A DNA stretch of 64,000 bases from NCBI RefSeq assembly GCF_019578655.1, contig NC_063260.1, forward strand, positions 22,964,888-23,028,887, written 5' to 3'. Source of the stretch: Ricinus communis. Lineage: Eukaryota > Streptophyta > Magnoliopsida > Malpighiales > Euphorbiaceae. Within the stretch, counting starts at the first letter, position 1. Each line of letters opens with the position of its first letter. Position numbers and translations under genes: made by a program. The notes under the pieces are model-generated. The model did not search any database, had not been told where the DNA came from, and saw only the letters and a list, made by a program, of their open reading frames with translations. This document shows, in pieces, positions 12,724 to 25,400 of the stretch.

Positions 12724-13570
12724 ATGTTGCTAGACAAGATGTGGGATGATGTTGTCGCCGGGCCTCAGCCCGACCGTGGCCTTGGCAAGCTGAGAAAGAT
12801 CAGCACCAAAACTCTTACCATAGGTATATTTCTTGCATATTTATGTCTGTTATATAGTATAACATGATCGTAGCTGATGTCTCTGTTTATCTCTACCTAA
12901 CTTGTGTGCAGATGCCGAAGGAGAGACTAGCAAGTTCCAGAGGTCGTTATCCATGCCGGCGAGTCCTGGAACACCTTCGACACCGGTGACACCTACAACT
13001 CCGGCTTCGGCTCGCAAGGATAATGTATGGAGGAGTGTTTTCCACCCTGGTAGCAACCTTGCTACAAGGGGTATTGGTGCTCAGCTCTTTGACAAGCCAT
13101 CTCAGCCTAACTCCCCTACTGTCTATGACTGGTAAATATCTAGTAACATCAACCCCACTTTGCATAAAGGTGTTTTTTTATGTTAATCTGAAAAGAAAAG
13201 GAAAAGAAAAGAGAGTTAGATTTTTATTTTAAGCAAACATAAGGTGAAGAAAGATCTTGGCTCTCTATATGCATCTTGATAAATTTTCAGGTGGTATAGT
13301 GGCGCGTGGGAATAGATCTTCATCTTCTTTTTGCATGCATGCAAGCATACGATATGGTATTCACCAAGTCAACTTGATTTGTGCTTTAGTGAAGTAAAGT
13401 CGTTAGATCTGTTTAAATAGATGGTTACATGGTTTAGATCTGCTCTTTTGGTTTTGATATTTGTGCATCTTTTTGTTGTTTTCTTATGTTATTTGATCTT
13501 AATTGTGAGATGGGGTGCATGTGATCTTCACAGGCTTTACAGTGGAGAAACCAGGAGCAAGCATCGTTGA
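12724..13570 (+). CDS. DRM1: Dormancy-associated / auxin-repressed protein, DRM family
   Basis: Three exons: 12724-12823, 12912-13131, 13534-13570 (357 nt, 118 aa), all GT-AG with phases 1 and 2 kept. The protein begins [20 protein letters not shown] and carries the family blocks [51 protein letters not shown] and the C-terminal [14 protein letters not shown]. It is small, probably disordered, and lacks signal peptide and membrane segments. DRM/ARP proteins are markers of bud dormancy and growth arrest, repressed by auxin and sugar and induced by dark and stress; their biochemical role is unsettled. Arabidopsis has two close paralogues (At1g28330 and At2g33830, from memory), and this gene could correspond to either. 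A second acceptor at 13289-13290 offers a different short C-terminus, listed separately. Confidence 0.93.
13291..13315 (+). other. Candidate alternative last exon of the DRM gene
   Basis: After the exon 2 donor at 13132, the acceptor AAATTTTCAG ending at 13290 opens an exon in the correct phase. It completes the shared tryptophan codon and encodes WYSGAWE then TAG (13313-13315). The normal exon at 13534 encodes [11 protein letters not shown]. The two start similarly (TGGTATAGTGG against CTTTACAGTGG), which suggests a duplicated terminal exon. Several splice forms are known for Arabidopsis DRM1, so use of this exon is plausible. It is not proven by sequence alone. Confidence 0.55.
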
Positions 13571-16500
13571 GTGGCAGGCAATTAGAGGTGCCATGTAAAT
13601 ATATTGTCGTTTGTTTTCCTGTCTGCGCTGCGTCCTTGTCGTTTCATTGGTATTAGGATATGGCTAGGAAGCTGACTAGTATGCTAAGCGAGTAAAATGT
13701 GAAAGTGTGGAGTGTGTTGTCTACGGTTAGTTTGATCTTTGTAAATTGAGATCTGCCCGTGCACGGTGGTGATGGAACTACTTTTTGTTATTAAATAAAT
13801 CAATTAAATTCGTAATTTATCTCTTACTACTTAGATTATTATCTCTTATTATCTTTATCTCTCCTTACGCAAATCACATCTTAAATTATTAATTACTATG
13901 ACCAACGACAGTTTTTTTTCTACTCAAAAGTGTGTTTTATTCAATCTATAAATTGATGTATGCTTCTTCTATATTTACCGGATACAATTTAATATTAAAT
14001 ATTAATTTATAAAATTTTGATAAATAATAATAAATTAATTATTTTCAAATACTTTAATTTTTTAAGTCTTAAAATTTTATTCATGTGATAATATAAAAAA
14101 ATCTTATAAAAATTATTTACTTAGCTAATCTTAATATTATATAAGTTAATATATGAATATAATTGAGTTTATTATTTTTAAAATTAAAAATTTATTAATA
14201 TAATTAAAAAGTTAATTTATTATTAAATATAAGATTAAAGATATAATTTAAGATGTTATTTTTTAAAATTATAATTATTTTTTAATTATAAAATTAATTT
14301 ATTAATTAATATAATATTAAAACATATTAACATATAATTTTTAAAATAGAATTAGTATTTTTATATGATCATAAAATTATTTATTAATTAATATAATATT
14401 TAAATATAATTAATATGCTTTTTTTTAGTATCGAGTGTTTATTTAAAAATATAATTTATGAATAATAAATTGATAAAAAATTTATAAAATTATATATAAT
14501 ATTAAATTTAATATTTTAAAAGTAAATATATATGTTAAAATAAAAAGATTTATATGTTAAAAAAATATCAAAAAAATATAGATTTAAAAAGTTAATATAT
14601 ATATATAGATGGATAAATAATATATATTCTTAATTTTAATAAATTTAGAATATAATTATAAAATACTAAAATATAAAATAATTATTATATTATATTATCT
14701 ATTTGTTCATTCTAATATATTCGTAGTAATAATATTTTTTAAAAATAAAAAAGTATTTGCATTATTACTAGAAATAAATATAGGTGAAAGTTATAATTGA
14801 ACACCATCAATATTATTTCATCAATACATCAATACATCACTATAAAAAAATTAATAAAATTAAAGAAATTAAAGCCGTTTCTAGCGAAACATTAAAATTA
14901 AGTAATTAAATCTAAAATATATAAAATAATTTTAATAAAAAATTAGATTAAATTAAATTATAAAAAATAAAATTGAATTCGTGTAAAAATTAATTGGTTA
15001 AATTAAATTTATGTTGAAAATTAGATAGCTAAATTGAGCTTTATAATACCCATAACTTTAAAAGTTAAATTAATTATAAAAATAAATTAAATTAAATATG
15101 AGAGCAAGAAATCTCATTACATAAATAGTGTTTAATAAGAAATGAAATATATTAGTAAAAAGGACGAGGAAGTGGAGCCTATTGCGATGGAAAATGGATA
15201 AGGAGTGAAAGGAGATAAGCATGTGGATATATGTGAGTAGAGCGGAGGGATTAAATCCATTGGATCAAGGGTCAAGGTGGTCCCATGTTTAGGATGGATT
15301 ATGGATACTAGATAATTGCCAATTTATTTATTTATTTTTAACAATAAATAAAAGGTGATTTAGTGGGTTATGGGGACCACTAACCAAAGGAGTTGGGTAA
15401 GCTGTCCATTTTATCAACGTATATAAATGATAATTTTTCTTTTGTGGATTAAATTGAGCAAAAAATACTAATAATTGATGGAAGATATTAATAAAAGGGA
15501 AACAAATATGGACCCCCCTTCTCTCAATTCATTAATATCGATATAAGTCCTGAAATGGGATGACGAGGAGCTCTCTTTATATGCATTTTAAGTCACCATT
15601 TATGATCACCAATTCATTTAACAATTTAAAATATCACAAATAATTAATTAAAAATTATATAATTTTAAGAAATAAAAACAAATAACTTAGCTGTGTTGCC
15701 AATTCTCTCGTACCCAAATACTGCTATCATCTCAATAAAGAGAGACAAGTTTGTATTCAAGAATTTGCTTCTTCTTTAAGTTTATGTTTTTCTTTAAAAT
15801 AAATTAATATTTATTATAATGAAGTAGTTATCGTCGTAAAAAAGATAATTCATTTAATATAAAAAAATTAATTTAAAATTTTTTAGTCTAAAAGACTAAT
15901 GCACTTACTTGCCACTTATAATGAGTCCTATATAGGTAAATACATTAAGATGTTGTTAGTAGTCTCTGTGCCAAACAATTGCAGAGAATTTTTATTTTTT
16001 TATATACAATTCTATTCTAGTATACCACGTTATTTTCTTAGTGACCAGAAAAATGAATCAGCATATTCATTTATTTATTTTATTTATTAGATGACCAATG
16101 AATTATGAATTATATAACAAAATATTTATGAGAGGGACAACAGATCATGAATTATGCAACGAGAATAGTTATTCCCTTTCATTTGCCATAAAAATAAGAA
16201 GACTCCAACTAGAAACTTCTCACTTTTATAAGCAAACGGTTGGAGTGGCCATTCATTCATTAATTGAGTTACATGTACCCTTATAAAATCCATGCAAATT
16301 GACATTAAAAAAAAAAGCATATAATAATTTTATTGATCTGATCTCAAACTACGTATAACATTTGTGATTCCAGGAATAAGATATTTGTCGATTTAATAAT
16401 TAATGAGATGAGATGCCCATGGAAGCAAGTCTAATTAAAACACAAGTTGCAGCTTTTAAAGAATCACAATCACAATCTCTGCATACGTAATACTTAACAA

Positions 16501-16839
16501 AACTGCATAAACTTGAAGCCTTGCAGCTGCTTACTATATATATTGTATTGTTCTGATGTACGTGTAGTCCACCTACAGAGATTACCGCCATTTTTCTTTT
16601 TCTTTTTTAAAAAAAATAAGAAAAAAAAAGTGAGAAAATAACAGTCTAGAACAAGAATGCTAAATAGAAAACAAAAAATTGAAATGAAAAAAAAAAAATT
16701 AAAAATTTGATTGAGGTCGTCCAGTCCTGTTACAAGTGTATATTGATAAATCTATACTTCTCTGTAGAAGAAAATAAAAAGAAAAGAAAAAAAGAAGACA
16801 TAATTTGGTATCTTCACGGTAAGGTGGCGGGTAATCTTG
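13571..16839. other. AT-rich spacer between DRM and RING1
   Basis: Both flanking genes point toward this spacer (DRM +, RING1 -), so it holds two 3' ends and no promoter is required. From about 13,790 to 15,100 it is extremely AT-rich with many short TAATTA/ATTTTA strings and no open frame of substance. At 15,100-16,700 complexity rises slightly, but I recognise no gene. Confidence 0.6.
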
Positions 16840-19800
16840 TTACCATTTTGAGTTCCAAAGCCTTTTCTGATATGCTAGAAGCTGAAATAGAGAAGCAGAA
16901 TAAAAGATTATTATGGTAACACTTGAGTATACCTTCATCTGCAATTTATATAGATTCAAGCTGAATAACACAAGCTCACCACATGCCCTTGAGTGAAATT
17001 ATTCGTTTTCAGTCCTCCCACAGTTTCTTGTTCTTCCAGAACTTGCAACTTGTCTTTGCGAGGATCAATTATACCAGGCTTAGAAATTGATATACTTGTG
17101 GAGGGCAACGAATTAAATTTGGAATTCAACTCTTTCACCAAGTATATTTCAATTTCTTCTGTTTGCAGAGCAGTTTGGAGAGCAACATACTGCATTAAAA
17201 CAGGGAATTGACAACCAATAGTGGTGTAATAGCAGTTACCAAAGAAACTATGAAGCATCATTAATAGGTAACAGGTTCTGGGATGGTGGAAAAAATCACC
17301 TGACGTAGGTGTTTGACTGACAAAGTTGGTCTGCAGCAGAGGTATGGCCGCTGCAAACTGGGTATTTTTTCTTCATCAAAAGAAACAAGCATGAGGCAGA
17401 TATCCAACTGAAATTAGGAGGAGGCAAATCAATAATTTCAGACACTTAAGGTGGATATAATACTGTGGTTCAGTTCAATAATTTGATGCCACATATGGAG
17501 TTTCATATGACTGTACTCAGTACAGTCCCACCAGATAGATATACATTACCTCATTATTATTCTCCTCCAAGTTTCGGAGATAATCTGCCAACTTAAAGAT
17601 ACGGCTGTTCCGAGCATTCTTTCCGTTTCCAGCATTTGCACTGCCATATCGTGTGTGACTGCGGATACCACCTCTTCCCCAGGCAAGCCTTTCTGAGGGA
17701 CCAACAAGTCCAGCAGAAGATCCCATCGATTCTCTATTCACTTCTGAATCATTTTCATCACCACCTCCATCTGCATTAGCAGCTCCTGACCGAGCACCTC
17801 CCCATCTCTTAATTCTTTTTGGTTTTACTTCTGCACTATGTTCCTCAGCAGATGATGAATCTTTGCCTCCATCACCATTTACATCCTCAATTTCATCAGA
17901 CCCTTGAAGATCAGCTGTTCGATAATTTCTCCTCCCCCTTGAGTGGGCATCTCTGTAACGACCCTGCGTTCTCCTTGCAAATGGAGCTACCGTGGCTTTA
18001 GCTGTTGTCCTTTTCCTACCAAGAGCTTCAGCTTGACGGCGAATGGTTTGGGTAATGGAAGCTTGGATCTATCCGCAAAACCTAAACATTAGTGCCTTCA
18101 AAAAGATTGGAACTAAAGAAAAAACCATGTGCAAAATAATCTCCAAGAAACGTGATGATAATCGGTAAAACTGACGTTTTTACAATATTATACTGTAAAA
18201 GCCTTTTCAAGAGTTAGTCTTTAACTGATAGATGGAGAAGTACAACTAATAAAACCACCATCAAATAAAGACATCTATAGTCTTCTGTTCTATTGTTGCT
18301 TTTCATATTGCTTTAGTAGAAAATCCAAAATCCAATATGGACTAAAATAAATGCATGGATGTCTGTATTCTAGAAGAATGCAATCACAATTTCAATAAGT
18401 CACCTGCTTATTGCGAGCCTTCTCCTCCTCATGAAAAGCCAATTCCTGGAGAAATTTATGCACTATTTAATACTTCTTCAATTCTTAATCCAGAATATCA
18501 GATCCCACTAAAATGGACAGGTTAGCAAAATCATACCTCTTCCTCATACTTGTCAATATCTGGATACAAGGCAGCAATTAATGCATCATAATTTGGATCA
18601 TCTCTCAGAGAACGACGACTGGCACAGTGGGTGCGGCAAGCAGGACACTCATTGTTCCTGTAATGATATTCAACATATATATTCAGTATCCATGTTTTAA
18701 AGAGATGTCAGAAAATGCATACAAAGAATATGTGATTTAAATTATGCAGGAAAGAGACTTGAGACAGACTGAAGATTTACCCGAGGCGCATAGATTTGTC
18801 TATGCATTCCCTGCAAAAGCGGTGCAGACATTCCATCACTGTCCTTGTTTTCCGAATTATCCCTAGGCACAAAAAGGGTTAGATTGATACTTTTCCCCCT
18901 ATACATGGATGCTTGTACGTGCATGCAAAAAAACAGAAGTGGCTATAAGCTGTGAACCTGCAATTTATCATAATGCTAAATAAGATATTTGATCACCTCC
19001 AAAGTTGCAGATGTGAGTGATATACCAGAAGTAACCATTTGGTTTCTCTCTCTCTATCTCTCTCTCCCCAAAAGATAACACAAAATACTAGCAAATATAT
19101 ATGTGGATGGAATAGCTTTCAACAAACCTATGCATGACCAGTACCAAGAATGATTGGACATACAGTCTTAAAGTAGTCGGATAAAGTACAGAACCTAAAT
19201 TTATTTAGTTTGAATTGCAAAGCAATGAGTGAATGAAGGAAAATAATAAAAAACACTATTATACACCACATAACCAGCCAATACAAGTGCAGACAATCTT
19301 AACTAAACTCTCAATATACCAGAAAAAAGAAAGAAAAAATTATTAATAACCATTTGCCTAGAATGTAGCTATTACACTATCCTTTTCTTTTCTGCCTTGA
19401 CCAGTGCTGATATATTCAAATCAAAATTTCCTAGAGAATTGCAAGCATGTCACAAAAATATGAGAATTGTGCTCAGACGCTCACATATGATAAAATAAAC
19501 TATGAATAAAATAGGAAAAAGAAATCTGGTCATTTGGTTAAGGCAGAAAAGCCTCAGAGTTTCAAAAAGCCTCTGCAACTCTCCTCTATCCAACACTCTC
19601 CTCCTCCTAGCAAAAGAAGAAAGAAAAGGAAATCTTCCATGATAAGTAGAAAGAACCAATTTCACAAATAAGGATATTCATGAATCGGGGCTGTGGGCTG
19701 TTTACTTATCTTTACAATGGAATTGTAGAGAAACATGATGACTAAAGCCAATGAAGTTCACCCAAAGTCTATAATGATAATTGATACATAGGCCTTAAAA

Positions 19801-21103
19801 AATCTTCTAAATGATTAAATTACCGCATGCAGTTTCTGACAAATAATGAATCATGCGGTATATTTCAACCTAAAGGGTGTAACAGGAATTCAATGGCTCA
19901 ACCCAGAAGAAAGAATCATCTATCCCAATTATCACGTGAGTATGAAATTTTATGACACTGAACAAAGTAAATAAACCTTTTGGACATGCAACAAGAAATG
20001 GAAGGAGTGTGACCAGTGATAGACCAAAAACAAACATATGCATCCGAGAGATCAAATGCTTTTACAGAGAATTTCTACAGCCATATAATTTGCAATTTGG
20101 GATCTGTTGGTATCTGAAAGCTAAAACAGAAAGCTAAAACCATACCTAGACAGATTGGACATTGTACTTCCTTACGTATTTCAGACAACTTTACTACTAC
20201 ATATCTGCAAAGAAGCAACAGCGGAAACATTATCAGTTGCCAGAATTACACTGTTCGCTATGAATTTTTGATGGCTGGCTTGCCTGCTAATTTTAACTGC
20301 CTTTTTCATCCATAATCTGCTGTAGTATGACACAATAAAATAAGATCATGACAATTTATTTAGCTAATCACCATGTATGTGAACAAAGTTGCTGGCAGCA
20401 GTACAACATTTTAATAGAAATTAGCAACTGATGCGTTTATTAAGTTGGCCAAGAATTAGTTATCTAATATATAACATGGCAAGAGAAGGCATCCATCCAC
20501 TCCATAACCCACATAAGCTTATCTATCCTCTAATATGCTCGTAAAATAGTAGCTAAATTAGAAAGCATGCAGATCCCAAATTAAAAACCATCAAAGAGGA
20601 ACAATATCATCGAGAAAATATGGCGATCGATCCAAGAAAAAAGAAGAAGAAGAAGAAGAAGAAGAAGAGAATGTGAAAGGGAAAGAAGTAAATAATTAAC
20701 ATAACAGACATAATTACGTACTCTTGTTTCTCATCATCATCATCAGCATCATCATCATCATCGTCATCTTCTTCTTCTTCTTCTTCTTCTTCTTCTTCTC
20801 CTTCGTTACTAAGAGATGGGCTTTGTTCAGATTCTGTTAAAAGAATAACAAAACAAACCTTAAGCTAAACTACAATCAAATCCCAAAACGAAATGCACAA
20901 GAACTGAATGTTTATTATTATTATTATTATTATTATTCGTTGAAATTTCTTTTAGTTACAAAACACGTACCATCAGCAGCAGCACGACCATCACCAACCA
21001 GCGGCAGCTGCTGCTCATGGTGGTTTCCGGGGTGGTCTTCTTGCTGGGGAAGATCGTGGCCGTTTTGGTGGGTAGAGTCGTGGGAACGTTTCTGGGCTGG
21101 CAT
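16840..21103 (-). CDS. RING1: RING1-type E3 ubiquitin ligase (PRC1 component)
   Basis: Ten exons on the minus strand: 21103-20971, 20833-20722, 20204-20146, 18862-18781, 18657-18537, 18445-18404, 18068-17550, 17407-17300, 17189-16983, 16881-16840 (1425 nt, 474 aa), all GT-AG with consistent phases. An acidic E/D-rich tract lies at about residues 57-80. A C3HC4 RING finger uses C97, C100, C113, H115, C118, C121, C133 and C136 ([20 protein letters not shown]). It is followed by a Lys/Arg-rich middle. The C-terminus (about 357-474) resembles the ubiquitin-like RAWUL domain: [20 protein letters not shown], then [20 protein letters not shown]. The last exon encodes [13 protein letters not shown]. 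In plants RING1A/B monoubiquitinate histone H2A and repress developmental genes with BMI1 partners. The size lies between Arabidopsis RING1B (about 460 aa) and RING1A (about 520 aa); I cannot assign which. It is divergent from DEG15. Confidence 0.92.
20641..20668. repeat. (AAG)n microsatellite in RING1 intron 2
   Basis: About nine AAG units on the plus strand lie inside the intron between exons 2 and 3. They are close to the related CTT/CAT triplet tract at 20731-20796 that codes for the acidic stretch of exon 2. Confidence 0.85.
20911..20937. repeat. (TTA)n microsatellite in RING1 intron 1
   Basis: A perfect ATT/TTA run of about nine units in the first intron. It has no coding effect. Confidence 0.85.
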
Positions 21104-22410
21104 TTTCTTTTTCTTGTTTTCTTTAATTACAAGAACCCAGTACCTATGGAAGTGAATTTAAAGGTGGTGAAATGTTAACGTTGCTAAGAAAATTGTAGAG
21201 AGGGAGAGAGAGGTGAAGATTGGAGGTGGAGGTGGAGGTGGAGGTGGAGGTGGAGGAATATTTAGCTTGACCTCGTTTGTTTGTTTGTTGGCTGCCTGCT
21301 GCGTCTTTTTTAAAAGAGAGAGAGATTACAAAGGAAAGAAAAGATTAGAAGAGAGCCTCCCTCCCTCTTTTCTTTCTTTCTACCGGACTTTTTTTTTTTT
21401 TTTTTACTTTTCTACTCTTCTAACTCTCTTCCCGACTAACAGATTCCCACTCCACAATTTTCTCCATTCTTTTAAGTTTAAACACCTTTTTATAGCCCCC
21501 AATTTCTTTTACCCAAAACTCTCTAATTCATTAATAACTTTAGTTTATCATTACTTTAATTGGAGAAAACAAACAAAAATTATTAATTGCACATTTTTGT
21601 TCAAACGCTAGGTGAAGTTAATATATTGAGTTCAAGTTATTTTTACTAATTAAGGAACAAAGCTTAAATTTTGAATTCAAAACATTTGTGTTTTTACTTT
21701 TTTACTATTTTTATGTATTTATTACCTAAGTCATAAACATGCCTATTTAAATCCATTGAAACTCGAATCTCAATTATTAATATTTTTATATATTCTTTAG
21801 ACCAAAAATTAACTTAAATTTTAATATTTTATATATTTAATTAATTAAATTATAATCTAAAAGTTAAATATTAATAGAATTTAAATTCTCAATAAAATTA
21901 AGCTCTAATATGATTCAGTTGCAATTTTATGTTAAACATAATATTAACTCATATTATAGAATATGAGATGTAATTTTTATCAACTATAAGGCTTCCAATG
22001 TGATTTTCATACACAAAATATACAATTATAAATTGCTAAATTACATTTTGAATTAGTGAAATGCTGTCGTGTTTTTATGTGACATGGTCAAACAAGGCTT
22101 AAAAGTTATGAAGCTTGTCTTATTTATTTATTTTTTATAATTTTAAGTTTGATTTCCTTTTTAAGAAAATAAGAAAAAGAGAAATAATAATAAGAATACG
22201 AAGTGAACGATGTCGTTTCTTTTAGCCGCAATTACCTCGAGAGTCTAAAAGAATTGATGTCACCATTTTCGTATAATAAAAGAGGCCTGAACCAAAAGCA
22301 AGAAGCAAACACAATCGGTTATATATTATTACAAGATGATGTTGATTCAATTCTATCCACAGCCAAATTCCTAGTCTGAAAATCAACGGACTCTCCTCTG
22401 TTTTTCTCTC
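21104..22410. promoter_or_regulatory. Shared divergent promoter region of RING1 and DEG15
   Basis: The start codons of the two genes face away from each other across about 1.3 kb. The RING1 side holds a GGAGGT hexamer array (21222-21256) and CT/GA-rich sequence typical of a plant 5'UTR. The middle (about 21,600-22,200) is AT-rich. The DEG15 side has a short leader. No sharp TATA box stands out for either gene. Confidence 0.5.
21222..21256. repeat. (GGAGGT)n hexanucleotide repeat
   Basis: Nearly six copies of GGAGGT lie 119-153 bases upstream of the RING1 ATG. On the RING1 sense strand this reads ACCTCC, a pyrimidine-rich leader repeat. It is probably transcribed as part of the RING1 5'UTR. 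Confidence 0.85.
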
Positions 22411-25400
22411 ATGGGTTTCCCCGAAACCGTAAACTTTGCCCGCAACTTCGCCGTTATGGTCAGAGTCCACGGCCCTGTAAGCTTCTTTTTCTTAAAGTTT
22501 TTTCCTCTCTGTTTATTATACACAACTAAAAGTGCTCAGTTTTTATGCGTTGTACTGTTTTAACGGAAGCTTTTTTAAAAAAAAAAAAAAATTAGGACCC
22601 AAAGGGGCTTAAGATGCGAAACCACGCTTTTCATCTATATGCGTAAGTGAATATGAATATATTTTATAAATCTTTAATTGGTTTGCTGCTTTTGGCTTTA
22701 ATTTAGTTTATTGAATTTCTCTTTTTTGTTATCTGGGTTGATGTGTAGTTCTGGAAAGACAACACTTTCAGCTTCTGGGATGATATTGCCTGATACACTT
22801 TTCCATTCAGGCTTAGTGAAGCAAATATTAGGCAGTAATGGCTTAGAGGGTCAGGTTCTGGTGCTCGTTGTGACTGTTGCTTCTGTTGTCGAGTCTTTTT
22901 TGTCATTGCAACAAAGAGAGAGCATGTATCAGGTTCAGATTACTAATTAGCTTAACAAAATAACTCCCATAATTGGATTGCTTTTGCTGCTCTATTTATT
23001 TTTGTTTTTACTCTTTGATGTAGTTGTTTGTGGTATTTGTGGTTTGTTACAGGGCCAACCTGAGATGATTGCTGGTGCTCAAATTGATGTTATGTTAGAG
23101 GTATGAGATAATAGTTATTTGTTATTACTTATTTGAAATGGTTAGTAGTTGGGGTTTATTATGACACACTGAGTATGTTGATTTTCAGGAAAGGTGGGGG
23201 ATGGAGAGAGTGGCTGAGGGGAGTTTGGATAAAGGAACTTCTTACTGGCATACTGCTCGACTTATAAGATTGGTAGGTACATATATTACTAATCTCCTAT
23301 GCTGGAGCATCAAAAGAAGCTCAGGCAAATATGCAATTTTATGCTAAAGCAGCTGGATGGAGTGTTTGTTACTTCATTATCTTGAATCGCAGCACCAAGA
23401 TCAACTAGTTTTTGAACCTTTTTAAGTTTCAGTTATTTCCTTAGGTAGTTTTGGCACTTCAATGGAATTGGCTGGGAAGTTTACATGAGCATTGCATATG
23501 ATTTTTTTTATATCTTGCATTGTACCCTTAATTGGAGATAGCCTGTAATAAGTCGGACTACTGAGGCTTATGGAAATGATAGTGAACTACTTAAAACTCT
23601 GCTGTTTCATAAATTTAATATTGGTAGCATGCTATTGTTGGTTTTTTCCACGATGGTCATAAGTATTGATTTCTCAAGTTTTTTGATTTAAATGCAATTT
23701 TTTTGTGGAGGCCGAGATGCCAAATGCACCTTGTAACTTTTACTATGATTTATAAATATGAATTGATGGTACGTTTTGGCATAAAAAAATTGCTAGATTC
23801 TGCTGAACTACCTCCATTTAAAGTTTCTTGTTGGACTTAACTTGGTGCCCATGCTTAATGATAATTAGCTTTAGCTTTTTTTTTTTATACTTGTTCATTT
23901 GTGGAAAGAAAATGATTGAATATGTAGATCCAACATGTTATTGATTCACCCATTCAAAATGAAGGTCGATGTAGCTGAATCTTCCTTGGCTCTCCAATCA
24001 CTTGTAGAATCCTCTTTAGGCTCACTAGATCATGGATGGGAGATCGGTTGGTCTCTGGCCTCGCATGATAATGGTCATCGAAATTCTATGGATGTGATTC
24101 AGACACAGGTGAGTAAGGCACAAGGTCTTCTTTTTTTCTTTTCATGTCTCTGTCTTCTGCTAGCAATGGTATTCTGGAATTTATCTCAAGATTGTTCTCC
24201 TCTTACCCTTTGTGAAGTTCATCCAACTAAATTAAATTATGCAGCAAAAGAGATCACTCCTTCTAAGAACAAGCCTGAACCCATTAACTTGGTAAAATAA
24301 GGCAGGGAAAAACATCTTTGGAATAAACTCCAGTTAGGAAAGGAAATCCACTTAGAGATAAGCTGCCCATAAGCATCATGGCGTTAAGCCAAAAAAATTA
24401 ATAGAGGAAGCAAATGCAGTCAGGGATTCTGAGTCGGATCCTACTAATGAAGAGAATGGACTTTCTTGATCTCTTTTCATTTGTTTTAGGTATTATACCA
24501 GAGTTTGTAGATGAAAGTTTTAATAAGTTTTGTTGCAAGCATTGATTTGCTTAAGCAACTTCCATGCACAGTATGATATTGTGGATTAACAATGTCAAGA
24601 ATGATCCTTTCAGACTGAGGATGGCAATTCATCTTTCAAGCTGGGCCAAAGGCATTTGACAGTAGGGGAATCTGGTAATCCGACCCTTGTGAGCAAGACA
24701 AGTACTAGAATTGCCCTTTTGGGAGTCTCTTTAAATTTAAAGGTGTAGTTTAAATGGCACCATCTTTATCATTTTCATTATGTCGTGGCTTGTTGGCGTA
24801 AGCTATATGATACAGATACAGATATGGTTATTGTTATTTAGGATCTGCCAATCATTACAATATCACCTTCGATTATAAGGGGGGACTCTCTTCTAACAGT
24901 GGGTTCTCCTTTTGGTGTCCTTTCACCTGTGCACTTTTTTAACAGGTAATTTTTCTTAATTCTCTCATTTGCTTTCTCATTTCCATGTTTCTAATAGGGT
25001 CTCATCGGCATCATATGATGATGCAATGGACATTTTAAATCTACAATTATTTTTATTTAATCCTTCACTTTCTGAACCAGCTTGTCGATGGGATCTGTTG
25101 CCAACTGTTATCCAGCTAGATCATCTAATGTTTCTTTGGTGATGGCTGACATTCGGTGTCTTCCAGGTGGATATTTCTCTTTAGACTATGACTGGGTTAT
25201 TTGGTGCTACTGAATTCTGATTCTATCTTTGGCACTAAATATATCAGGAATGGAAGGTGCTCCAGCTTTTGGTGAATGTGGAGATTTCATTGGCATTTTG
25301 ACTAGACCTTTGAGGCAAAAGAGTACTGGTGCTGAAATTCAGGTAACTGGCGAACATTCTCATTTTAAATTGTTTAATAATCTGGTGATTAATGGATCAT

